21,843 nt of DNA. Source: a virus. Below, one piece after another: positions 1 through 6,484 of the stretch. Each line of letters begins with the position of its first letter. Within the stretch, counting starts at the first letter, position 1. The notes beneath the pieces are model-generated. The model saw only the letters and a program-made list of their open reading frames with translations. It was not told where the DNA came from and ran no database searches. Location: positions 1 to 21,843 of the IMG/VR virus record IMGVR_UViG_3300018815_000013. One strand, given 5' to 3'. The position numbers and the translations under genes were made by a program.

Positions 1-4
1 TAAA

Positions 5-289
5 TTGTACAAAACCGAGTACAATCAATACTATTACAATATCCTCAACACAGTACAATTTCCGGATGATTTGAACCCTTCCGTTTATTATGAAATCACT
101 GTTTCATCAAAAATGCCTTGGACCATGATAAGCTTCAATGAGTATGAGACCATGGATTTGTGGTGGTTGATATGCCTAGTGAATAAGATAGATAACCCGC
201 TTAACTTTGCAGCAGTAGGCAACACTCTAAAAATTATAAGAAAAGAATTTCTTAAATTTGTGTTGGATGAAATCAGGCTAAAGTCGTAA
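5..289 (+). CDS. gp53: gp53-like baseplate wedge protein (possibly 5'-partial)
   Basis: A short protein (94 residues from the TTG at 5) related to the T4 gp53 baseplate wedge family, which helps join wedges to the central hub. The visible signature is LysM-like: Pro-Trp at 38-39, then a Tyr-containing helix, Leu-Trp-Trp at 52-54, Asn-Lys-Ile-x-Asn-Pro at 60-65, and a Gly-x-x-Leu-x-Ile segment at 72-77. This follows the family pattern in which a Trp-rich helix precedes 'N..dP' and 'vG..L.iP'. It is much shorter than T4 gp53. The TTG start is doubtful: the frame stays open to the first base of the window, so the real start may lie upstream. It is followed one base later by the hub gene, which fits a tail operon. 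A generic LysM-like tail protein is the alternative. Confidence 0.6.
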   Translation: MYKTEYNQYYYNILNTVQFPDDLNPSVYYEITVSSKMPWTMISFNEYETMDLWWLICLVNKIDNPLNFAAVGNTLKIIRKEFLKFVLDEIRLKS

Positions 290-290
290 C

Positions 291-1418
291 ATGGGAACAT
301 TCAACACATCTCTACCATCACCGGATACTGATAATATATATAGGTTTGGTGATAATACTGAATATTATTATGATTTAATACTATACAATGCAAATGAAGA
401 GTTTGTGAGACTGAAAACTCAAGGAGTAAAAGAATTGATAATAAATGATAATTTTTTAGATTTCTTTCACAAAGGCACTCTCACTTTTCGCAATGATATT
501 GATGCTATAGAAAAAATTACAACAGAGCCAAGCGGCACATCACAAAACTTCTTTGGTACCAATTTTGCCCCCTCCAAGGGCGGGCAAAACACTTTGCTCC
601 CTTTTGCGTTTAGAGGTGATTGCCGTGATTATCTCATTGTGGATATATGCCCTCGTCTATATGATAACCAACCTAATTATAACAATGGTGAGCAGGTTAA
701 TAAAATATGGAGACTTAAATTTGTTTTTGCTATCTATGATATTGAAGACATAACTGGACAAACGGCAGATGAGAAATATAAAAAATTGCATTTTTGGGAT
801 TACAGTTATCAATTAATGACAGAGAGAAATATAGATTTTTCTACTGCGCAGTATGTCAAAGCTGCTGATAAAGTTAATTTGGATGATAGCGAACGAGCCA
901 TGAAAACAGGCTTAGCTGTGAAGCAAATAATTGAAAATACATTCCCTTCTACAGAAGGTTACACTCTTAAATTTGGCGAGTTTGATGAAGGTAGCACCAG
1001 TATATTCTATTCTTCACCTATTGCATCAAAAGCTTTATTTGACTATCAATACATTGATTCTTTTCATGTGAGCAGTCCCAGCAACAATTATGATTTCTGC
1101 GTACTACGCAAAGAGAGATACACAAATGAGTGGACTTACAAGTCACTTAAAAATTACTTTGACAATGCGTATGAGAGAAGAGTCACAAACAATCAGGATG
1201 GTGGTGGCGCTCTGCATTTAGAGAAATTTTTGGTGGGCAATTACAGTGACAGTAACAGCTCCAACTTCACAAACGTCACAAGAACACCAGTTAGTATAAA
1301 AAATAACGCTTATTTGCCCGATTATTCACAAATACAAAAATACAGATTTTTTCCTACTGCAGCTATGATGTGCAGAATTTCATCACTACAAACCAAGTGC
1401 ATGCGTATGATTCTATGA
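291..1418 (+). CDS. Baseplate hub protein, gp27-like, N-terminal part (frameshifted)
   Basis: N-terminal part of a baseplate central-hub protein, the ring that joins tail tube and spike in contractile tails. The reading frame begins at ATG 291, one base after the preceding stop. It encodes a beta-rich protein in which residues 30-65 look like the first hub domain (an Ile/Leu-rich strand, an Asp-rich turn, then a Gly-Thr-Leu-Thr-Phe strand). The last natural-looking residues are Lys-Tyr-Arg-Phe-Phe, ending near base 1352. The following 21 residues to the stop at 1416-1418 are Met/Cys-rich and look like out-of-frame sequence. The continuation lies in the frame of 1370-1888. Read with a -1 shift at the T6 run, one 532-residue protein results, a plausible length for a gp27-type hub. 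The family call rests mainly on the C-terminal part and the gene context. Confidence 0.6.
   Translation: MGTFNTSLPSPDTDNIYRFGDNTEYYYDLILYNANEEFVRLKTQGVKELIINDNFLDFFHKGTLTFRNDIDAIEKITTEPSGTSQNFFGTNFAPSKGGQNTLLPFAFRGDCRDYLIVDICPRLYDNQPNYNNGEQVNKIWRLKFVFAIYDIEDITGQTADEKYKKLHFWDYSYQLMTERNIDFSTAQYVKAADKVNLDDSERAMKTGLAVKQIIENTFPSTEGYTLKFGEFDEGSTSIFYSSPIASKALFDYQYIDSFHVSSPSNNYDFCVLRKERYTNEWTYKSLKNYFDNAYERRVTNNQDGGGALHLEKFLVGNYSDSNSSNFTNVTRTPVSIKNNAYLPDYSQIQKYRFFPTAAMMCRISSLQTKCMRMIL
1347..1352 (+). other. Candidate -1 frameshift site (T6 run) inside hub gene
   Basis: Six consecutive T residues read as two Phe codons in the upstream frame. Slipping back one base here, or having a seventh T, makes the next codons TCC TAC TGC AGC TAT GAT GTG and enters the open frame of the downstream part without a stop. 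This is either a programmed -1 site, a genuine inactivating deletion, or an indel error in the sequence or assembly. The run lacks an ideal X-XXY-YYZ heptamer, because the preceding base is A, which slightly favours an error or mutation. Confidence 0.55.
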
Positions 1419-1888
1419 ACAAAGAGTTCATCATTGATGTGCAAGAGAATGACTTCACAAGAATATTGGACATATTTGAAACAAATTATGTGCAGGCATT
1501 CAAGGGCAATGCCTCTGGACCCTGGTCCACTTTAACTAAAAACGAATACCGCAGAAATAATACCAATTATAATGCTGATTACAGTGTTGCTCTTTCTCGG
1601 GATCAAAGACTATCTGCAGGTAGAAATGCAGTGCTTAAAAAAGCATTGTTTTTAAACAATACAATTAATTTTGTAGCACCCGGGCTAACAATGCGACAAG
1701 CTGGCAGATTCATTTCAATTGACAGGGACAGCGCACAACCCAGCAACAAATTTGATGATAAATTTCTTGGCACATATTTTGTTGTGGAAGTTAATCACGT
1801 GTTTCGCGGTAATACATATGAAACAGAGATGACTTGTGTCAAGCCATACATCTTTTCTGATCCCAAGAATGTGGAGGATGTGGTATGA
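1370..1888 (+). CDS. Baseplate hub protein, gp27-like, C-terminal part (frameshifted)
   Basis: C-terminal part of the hub protein begun at 291, lying in the -1 frame. The nominal GTG start at 1370 has no obvious ribosome binding site and the frame is open further upstream, so this is probably not an independent gene. Residues about 95-160 carry the hub signature: 'NFVAPGLTMRQAGRFISI', then Lys-Phe-Asp-Asp-Lys-Phe-Leu-Gly-Thr-Tyr-Phe-Val-Val-Glu-Val-x-His, a strand with a Tyr-Glu-Thr-Glu pattern, and a final Lys-Pro-Tyr. This matches the end of T4 gp27-like and late-control gpD-like hub proteins (a 'pG..i.i' strand, then an 'fyV..V.H' strand). The stop overlaps the next start as ATGA at 1885-1888, so the two are probably translationally coupled. 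A separate internal-start product cannot be excluded. Confidence 0.6.
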   Translation: MQNFITTNQVHAYDSMNKEFIIDVQENDFTRILDIFETNYVQAFKGNASGPWSTLTKNEYRRNNTNYNADYSVALSRDQRLSAGRNAVLKKALFLNNTINFVAPGLTMRQAGRFISIDRDSAQPSNKFDDKFLGTYFVVEVNHVFRGNTYETEMTCVKPYIFSDPKNVEDVV

Positions 1889-3519
1889 GTATTAAGACCA
1901 TGGTACCACAGCTTTGCGACATTAACCTCGCATCATCCAAATACATACTTGAGAAGTATACTAATTATCTTGATTATCTTGGCAAATTTGTGGATCAAAT
2001 AGAGACAGCCATCCTTTATAGAAACACTTTCTTTGATAACAACTCAATTGACACCCGGGTAGAATTTTTTAATAATCTACAAGAGAAGTTTAAAACTTTT
2101 AGCGAAGATTTTGTTGCATATTGGTATGAAATATACAGAAGCAATCCTGAGTTTTTAAAATCTAAAGTTACTAACAGTACTCTGGTGCTGGATAGTGATT
2201 GCATCGGTAAATTTACCAACTCAACATATGTTATTGACGACAGTGTGAGTCCAATTTCAGATTGGTCCATGAACAGCGCTCCGCCCCCCTCTTGCATACC
2301 TTACAACACATTGCAAAAAATTTCACCCTGGACAAAGCAGCTAATTGAAAGAGCTAGCTTCAGAACAACCAACATGTATCGGAGTAACATTGCAATGGTG
2401 CAACCAGTAGACACAAGCCCCATGCGCGCACATGGTACCAACCTGGTTACAGACGAACTATATTACACAAGAACTGTGTCCGAAATCAAACGCATAGCAA
2501 TAGAAAAGATTACAAAAAAATTCGAAAAAGAAGTAAAAATCTTGTTACGTTACTGTAACATAAACGATAATGAAGCTCTGAACTATCAAGATGCAAAGCA
2601 AAACAAGAGCTTCATTGGACAGTATACGTTTGAAATGGAGATAGAGAGCGCAAGATACCAGGTGGATGTGTTATCAAATAGAATTAAGCAGCTAAAGAGT
2701 AGGTTATCTAATGAAGATGTTTTATCATCTGAACAAAGCGTAACAGTTAGTATCAATCAAAAGACAACTGCACAATTGGATAGGATTTATAAAGATAACC
2801 TGCTCACCCGCTTAGACCAGCTCATACCACGCAACATATACAAAACTATTGCTGTCATGGAACAAACAGAAGTAACACCTGCTTCAGATACATTTAAAGA
2901 ATTGAATGCTGGTGTGGTACCTGACACAGTAACAAACGCAACTGCAGCACAACAGACATCAAGCCAAGGGAGTGCAATACCAGTAACATTTAATCACTTC
3001 TCAGACAATGTGTCTTACCCCACTTACCAGTCACCTGCATGGGCCACAGACGTTGCACAATGCTTGGGTGTGGGTGCCACTCTTGAAGCTTTCAATGGAT
3101 TTGCTGATCCACTCACTGAGTTTGCAAATGCATCTTCTGCAGATTTTGATCTGTTTAGTTCATTGAGTGAAATTAAACCTTTTGGTATTGATCTAACAAA
3201 TTTCACCATAGAACCCGACGCCATCTTGCTGCAGCTGCAAAGCATGCTGAATGCATTTGATGTATCCTCCATATCAACATTGTTTGGCTCTAATTTTGCA
3301 ATACCATCCTTCACACTGGGTGAGTTGTTTGATAAAGCTGGTAAAGTAGGCGATCTCAAAGAAATAGCACTTAAACAAGCCACAGATGCTGCATTGAATA
3401 CTATAAAAGATACAACGTTGAATATACTAGAAAGCTTGGCTTGTGGCACTGCTCAAACTGTTCTGGCAGGTGGTGGTGGCTTCGGTCCGCTCAGAAACCT
3501 GGCAGGTGGTATCGTCTGA
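1885..3519 (+). CDS. Putative tail/baseplate structural protein, unknown family
   Basis: A 544-residue protein not recognised as a named family. It starts in an ATGA overlap with the hub gene and has a good Shine-Dalgarno (GGAGGA at 1872-1877), so it is probably expressed with the tail operon. The N-terminal ~110 residues are aromatic-rich and helical. Residues about 205-320 are charged and helical, with a probable coiled coil, rich in Lys/Glu/Arg and Gln. Residues about 330-380 are low-complexity Thr/Ser/Gln. The C-terminal part alternates Phe, Leu and Ala-rich segments and finishes in a Gly run followed by a Gly-Gly-Ile-Val end. No signal peptide or membrane span is evident. Its position beside the hub suggests a hub-associated or tube-junction protein, but that is inference from context. 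Its last 93 bases overlap the 3' end of the opposite-strand terminase gene. Confidence 0.6.
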   Translation: MSIKTMVPQLCDINLASSKYILEKYTNYLDYLGKFVDQIETAILYRNTFFDNNSIDTRVEFFNNLQEKFKTFSEDFVAYWYEIYRSNPEFLKSKVTNSTLVLDSDCIGKFTNSTYVIDDSVSPISDWSMNSAPPPSCIPYNTLQKISPWTKQLIERASFRTTNMYRSNIAMVQPVDTSPMRAHGTNLVTDELYYTRTVSEIKRIAIEKITKKFEKEVKILLRYCNINDNEALNYQDAKQNKSFIGQYTFEMEIESARYQVDVLSNRIKQLKSRLSNEDVLSSEQSVTVSINQKTTAQLDRIYKDNLLTRLDQLIPRNIYKTIAVMEQTEVTPASDTFKELNAGVVPDTVTNATAAQQTSSQGSAIPVTFNHFSDNVSYPTYQSPAWATDVAQCLGVGATLEAFNGFADPLTEFANASSADFDLFSSLSEIKPFGIDLTNFTIEPDAILLQLQSMLNAFDVSSISTLFGSNFAIPSFTLGELFDKAGKVGDLKEIALKQATDAALNTIKDTTLNILESLACGTAQTVLAGGGGFGPLRNLAGGIV

Positions 3520-3948
3520 TGACACATCAATAACATTGGCTTCCTTGACAAGTTTCTTAAACATGTCCTCTCTTGTGCCAACAAGCATATCCTTGGCGTC
3601 ACCTATGAGATCTCTCTTGAGATCATGATCCATTCTCTTCAAATCCTTGAGTGTATCACTCTTTTTATCTTGCACCATTATTTTGTTTAGTGTCTCAATT
3701 GCAGCAGATGTTGCATTGAGAAGCTCTGCATATGCAGACAAATCCTTTGCATCTGGTGCAGCATTCAAATACACATTTAAATTCTTCACCAAATCCAACC
3801 CTTCATTTATAACTGTGCTGGCACTCTCAATGATGTATTGCTCCAAATTATCCTTGGTCGCAGATTTGCGAATCTCCTTCTTAACCTCAGTATTCTTTTC
3901 CTTCAAAGCATCTATTATGTTGTCAATGTCATCACTATTATCAGGCAT
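3427..3948 (-). CDS. Terminase small subunit, gp16-like
   Basis: Probable small terminase, the DNA-recognition and regulatory subunit that feeds genome concatemers to the large terminase motor. The 173-residue protein is mostly helical and follows the layout of T4-like gp16. An acidic N-terminus comes first, then a helix 'STVINEGLDLV' (44-54), then a second helical segment with 'AKDLSAYAELLNATSAAI' (67-84) that pairs with the first as in the gp16 coiled coil. A Lys-rich linker follows, then the diagnostic C-terminal 'MLVGTREDMFKKLVKE' (121-136), which corresponds to the 'F.Gs..el...' element near the end of gp16 proteins. The remaining ~37 residues are Thr/Ser-rich and unusual for the family; 31 codons of them are antisense to the end of the neighbouring structural gene. 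A late-type promoter lies 7 bases before the ATG. No large terminase is in the window. Confidence 0.7.
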   Translation of the reverse strand: MPDNSDDIDNIIDALKEKNTEVKKEIRKSATKDNLEQYIIESASTVINEGLDLVKNLNVYLNAAPDAKDLSAYAELLNATSAAIETLNKIMVQDKKSDTLKDLKRMDHDLKRDLIGDAKDMLVGTREDMFKKLVKEANVIDVSSDDTTCQVSERTEATTTCQNSLSSATSQAF

Positions 3949-3955
3949 ATGTAGT

Positions 3956-3963
3956 TATTTATC
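3956..3963 (-). promoter_or_regulatory. T4-like late promoter for the small terminase
   Basis: On the minus strand the octamer reads GATAAATA, matching the T4/cyanophage late-promoter core (NATAAATA). It ends 7 bases before the ATG of the gp16-like gene. With the usual T4 late start site about six bases after the core, the transcript would carry a leader of only about two bases. In AT-rich DNA a chance match is possible, but the same placement recurs at several genes here. Confidence 0.5.
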
Positions 3964-3990
3964 TTGATTTCTAGAATTTCATATTAATAT
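3964..3990 (+). promoter_or_regulatory. Weak sigma70-like promoter upstream of dut
   Basis: The 48-base gap between the divergent terminase gene and dut contains TTGATT (3964-3969) and, after 15 bases, TAATAT (3985-3990). These resemble -35 and -10 boxes with slightly short spacing. An early or middle promoter is expected here because dut and the clamp loader are replication-phase genes. The boxes are weak and this is tentative. Confidence 0.25.
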
Positions 3991-3996
3991 TAGTAC

Positions 3997-4431
3997 GTGA
4001 AGTTAGCACTTGAATTCATTAAAACACATGAGCATGCAAGATTGCCTTGCAAGAATCATGCAAACGACACTGGGTATGATGTGTACAGCATAGAGAATGT
4101 GTGCATACCTGCACGTGGATCCAACCTTGTGCCAGTGGGTCTGCAGTTTGCATGCATACCTGCAGGTTATTGGGTGCGTGTGGAATCACGCAGCGGATTA
4201 GGTTTCAAGCATGGGATAATGGCACACCCAGGAATTATTGACAATGGTTACCGTGGTGATGCAGGTATCAAGCTTTACAATCTCACAAACAACGATTACA
4301 CTGTTAATCGCGGTGATAGAATTGCACAATTTGTATTGTATCCGTTGGCATCAGATGTGGCAATTGGGTTCACTGAGATTGCTTCAGAGTCTGATCGAGG
4401 TGACAAGGGCTTTGGAAGCTCTGGCAAATGA
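3997..4431 (+). CDS. dut: Deoxyuridine 5'-triphosphate nucleotidohydrolase (dUTPase)
   Basis: Trimeric dUTPase, hydrolysing dUTP to dUMP and pyrophosphate. This keeps uracil out of phage DNA and supplies the dTMP precursor. All five conserved motifs are present in 144 residues, the normal length: motif 1 DTGYDVYS (24-31), motif 2 RSGLGFKHG (65-73), motif 3 GIIDNGYRGD (79-88) with the catalytic Asp82 and the uracil-gating Tyr85, motif 4 RGDRIAQFVL (105-114), and the Gly-rich motif 5 RGDKGFGSSGK (134-144), which closes over the phosphates of the neighbouring subunit. The start is GTG, and no in-frame ATG precedes motif 1. The stop overlaps the clamp-loader start (ATGA, 4428-4431), indicating coupled translation. 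Confidence in activity is high because no key residue is missing. Confidence 0.96.
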   Translation: MKLALEFIKTHEHARLPCKNHANDTGYDVYSIENVCIPARGSNLVPVGLQFACIPAGYWVRVESRSGLGFKHGIMAHPGIIDNGYRGDAGIKLYNLTNNDYTVNRGDRIAQFVLYPLASDVAIGFTEIASESDRGDKGFGSSGK

Positions 4432-5360
4432 ACTTCAATAATCTGTGGGTGGAGAAATATCGACCCAAATCTCTATCTGATATTGTTCTCACAAAAGAAA
4501 CAAGATCAATCGTTACATCCTTCAAGGATAAGAAGGAGATACCCAACTTATTACTAATTGGCATACAAGGCATTGGCAAGACGTCTCTGGCAAAGATCAT
4601 TGTTAATGACATTTTAGGGTGTCAATACCTGTACATAAATGCAAGTGATGAGAATGGCATTGATACCATACGGACCAAGGTGGTCAGCTTTTCCAAGACC
4701 AAGAGCTTTGATGGCAACATCAAGGTCATAATATTGGACGAAGTGGATGGTATCAGCCTTGAGGCACAGAAAGCTTTGAGAAACACAATGGAGGAATATT
4801 CTGCCAATACTCGCTTCATACTGACCGGTAATTATAAGCACAAAATCATACAAGCTCTGCAGAGCCGCTGTCAGGAGCTAAATTTGATACCACCTCTTGA
4901 GGGTATGGCCAAGCGAGTACTCACCATCTTGAGAGATGAAAATGTACAGCTTGATGAAGCACAGAAGAGGGACTTGGTAACGCTAATCAAGAAGCTATAC
5001 CCTGATTTTAGAAAAATAATTAATGAAATTCAAAAATTTAGCAGCTCTGGTAGTCTGTCAATACCGCAGCTGTCCATTAATAATGATGTGGTTGTCAAGA
5101 TTGTTGACTTCATTAAATTGAAGAAAAGCAATTTGGGCAGAAAGTATTACATTGAAAATGAAGAAAAGTTTCAAGGTGATTACACAACTCTGTTGCGTGA
5201 ATTCTTCAATTTTATCAATGACACCATGGATTTTAATGACGAGAAAGCAAAAAGAGCATTATTAGTTATTTCTGAACATCTATACAGAAGTAGTTTTGTA
5301 GTGGATCAAGAGATTAATTTCTACAGCTGCATCATAGCGCTGGAAGGATTAATAATTTAG
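4428..5360 (+). CDS. gp44: DNA polymerase clamp-loader ATPase subunit (gp44/RFC small-subunit-like)
   Basis: AAA+ clamp-loader subunit that opens the sliding clamp and places it on primed DNA for the replicative polymerase. The order of motifs in 310 residues is clear: an N-terminal 'WVEKYRPKSLSDIV' box (7-20), Walker A GIQGIGKT (45-52), an RFC-type 'NASDENGIDTIR' box (71-82), Walker B ILDEVD (102-107) with the catalytic Glu105, sensor-1 Asn135, and SRC (146-148) with the trans-acting Arg147. The later segment 'PDFRKIINEI' aligns by eye with the equivalent helix of T4 gp44, and the C-terminal collar helices follow. It overlaps dut by four bases. The partner subunit (gp62-like) and the clamp are not in this window. 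The SDENGID box looks more like archaeal or eukaryotic RFC than like T4 gp44, which is notable but seen in other phage loaders. Confidence 0.92.
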   Translation: MNFNNLWVEKYRPKSLSDIVLTKETRSIVTSFKDKKEIPNLLLIGIQGIGKTSLAKIIVNDILGCQYLYINASDENGIDTIRTKVVSFSKTKSFDGNIKVIILDEVDGISLEAQKALRNTMEEYSANTRFILTGNYKHKIIQALQSRCQELNLIPPLEGMAKRVLTILRDENVQLDEAQKRDLVTLIKKLYPDFRKIINEIQKFSSSGSLSIPQLSINNDVVVKIVDFIKLKKSNLGRKYYIENEEKFQGDYTTLLREFFNFINDTMDFNDEKAKRALLVISEHLYRSSFVVDQEINFYSCIIALEGLII

Positions 5361-5950
5361 CGTTTGGGCAAGTAGCGGTGCACGTAGTTACTGACTGCAG
5401 GTGATTTCTCTTTGTCTGCCGGCATGCTGGGAATCTTCACATTTTTATTAAGAAGCTTTCTGTCACCTTTGATAAGCTTGCCTGTACCATCATCTGAAGT
5501 AACAGTGTGAGCAATCTGTTGATTGTCCTCTGGCTTCTCTTGCTCTGGCTTAATCTGTGTGTTGTCTTTTCTTTTCAGTGAATCCGGTATGGGTGGCAGG
5601 TTAATGCCATTGCCGTACGGTTCCAAATATTTTGCAGGTACAGTCAAATAAGTGACATATCGGCCAGGTGCTATTTCTTGTGTAATATCCACGTCAAACT
5701 CACTGCCCGTGATTTCTGCATTGCCTGAACCTTGTGCAGTTGGCCGTGTAGGCTTAACGGAACTCACGCGCAACAACAAATCAGACTCTGACCATGCTTT
5801 TAGTGTGTCCTTGTACTCTTGTGTTTGATCCTTGTAAAAATCTGACTTGAAAACATCACTCTTAACATGCACCATGGCACCACCTAGAAAACCACCACGT
5901 GTTAATTTCTGCAAGTATGTCTCCAGTAATGTATCAAATCTCTTCTTCAT
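5357..5950 (-). CDS. Hypothetical phage protein with disordered C-terminus
   Basis: A 197-residue protein of unrecognised family. The N-terminal ~115 residues look folded: a basic amphipathic helix (KKRFDTLLETYLQKL, 2-16), a Gly-Gly-Phe-Leu-Gly-Gly turn, then beta-type sequence with alternating hydrophobics and a 'GRYVTYLTVPAKYL' strand (96-109). From about 120 to 185 it is rich in Lys, Pro, Gln, Glu and Asp and probably disordered, ending in an Arg/Lys-containing tail. There is no signal peptide or membrane segment. The stop codon overlaps that of the convergent clamp-loader gene by four bases. A perfect TATAAATA late-promoter core lies six bases before the ATG, suggesting late expression and hence a virion or assembly role. 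That function is inference only. Confidence 0.75.
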   Translation of the reverse strand: MKKRFDTLLETYLQKLTRGGFLGGAMVHVKSDVFKSDFYKDQTQEYKDTLKAWSESDLLLRVSSVKPTRPTAQGSGNAEITGSEFDVDITQEIAPGRYVTYLTVPAKYLEPYGNGINLPPIPDSLKRKDNTQIKPEQEKPEDNQQIAHTVTSDDGTGKLIKGDRKLLNKNVKIPSMPADKEKSPAVSNYVHRYLPKR

Positions 5951-5956
5951 TATATA

Positions 5957-5964
5957 TATTTATA
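5957..5964 (-). promoter_or_regulatory. T4-like late promoter (perfect TATAAATA), minus strand
   Basis: The minus strand reads TATAAATA exactly, the T4 late consensus, ending six bases before the ATG at 5950. Transcription starting at the T4-like position would begin at, or one base before, the start codon. The intervening bases are an alternating TA tract with no Shine-Dalgarno. Confidence 0.65.
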
Positions 5965-5997
5965 TCTTCAAAACTAATTTTGTATATATAATTTGAT

Positions 5998-6005
5998 ACT
6001 AAATA
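5998..6005 (+). promoter_or_regulatory. Late-promoter-like element for the gp25-gp6 operon
   Basis: ACTAAATA, one to two mismatches from the late core, ends six bases before the ATG at 6012. It sits in the 61-base divergent region (5951-6011), which is extremely AT-rich and otherwise holds only alternating TA tracts. It would drive the wedge operon running from gp25 onward. The spacing identical to its divergent partner at 5957-5964 supports it despite the weaker match. Confidence 0.45.
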
Positions 6006-6011
6006 ATCTAT

Positions 6012-6482
6012 ATGAGCATTAGAATAGAAAGCATCAAAGATGTTACCAACATCAATGATCTTAAGTATCAAGATTTAAAGTTAGATTTTGAGTATAGTTA
6101 CACACAAAATTCACAATTTCTGAAGACCAACGAAATTATTGATCTCAAAGTGGATTATGATCTGAATGCCGTTAAGAACAGCTTAAGAAACATGTTTATA
6201 ACCAATCGTGGTGAAAAACTACTAAATCCATACTTTGGCATTGGGCTAGCTAGCTTTGTATTTGATCAAGCAACACAATCAACTGCCAAGATCATTGGCG
6301 ATGCCATCCTAACCAACATCAATACCTTTGAACCCAGAGTGCAGGTGAACAGGGTAAATGTCATTGCCAATGAAGATGACAACAGCTACACAATCAACAT
6401 AATCATGAGTGTACCACAATTAAAAGCTGAATTAGTAAACCTAATAGGCCTATTAAATAACAGAGGATTTACTTTTGTCTAA
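6012..6482 (+). CDS. gp25: Baseplate wedge protein gp25 (GPW/gp25 family)
   Basis: Baseplate wedge protein of the GPW_gp25 family, the sheath-initiating, lysozyme-fold-like protein found in contractile tails and related injection systems. The family core is visible in 156 residues: 'LRNMFITNRGEKLLNPYFGIGL' in two parts, with the 'NRGEKLLNPYFG' loop at 65-76 and the hallmark EPRV at 107-110, where the Glu-Pro-Arg motif contacts the sheath and wedge. The final strands have the family's alternating hydrophobic pattern. The N-terminal ~40 residues are an extension of the usual gp25 core. It lies two bases upstream of the gp6 gene, matching the conserved gp25-gp6 pairing. ATG 6012 is the start that fits the late-promoter spacing. 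Confidence 0.9.
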   Translation: MSIRIESIKDVTNINDLKYQDLKLDFEYSYTQNSQFLKTNEIIDLKVDYDLNAVKNSLRNMFITNRGEKLLNPYFGIGLASFVFDQATQSTAKIIGDAILTNINTFEPRVQVNRVNVIANEDDNSYTINIIMSVPQLKAELVNLIGLLNNRGFTFV

Positions 6483-6484
6483 TT

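Noticed and set aside
3024-3449. Antisense 141-codon frame under the 544-residue gene
   Set aside because: It lies opposite a well-formed gene with a good ribosome binding site, shows no recognisable motif and overlaps the end of the terminase gene; not supported as coding.
5340-5370. Terminator between the convergent clamp-loader and unknown genes
   Set aside because: The stop codons overlap, and I could find no GC-rich hairpin followed by a T run there.
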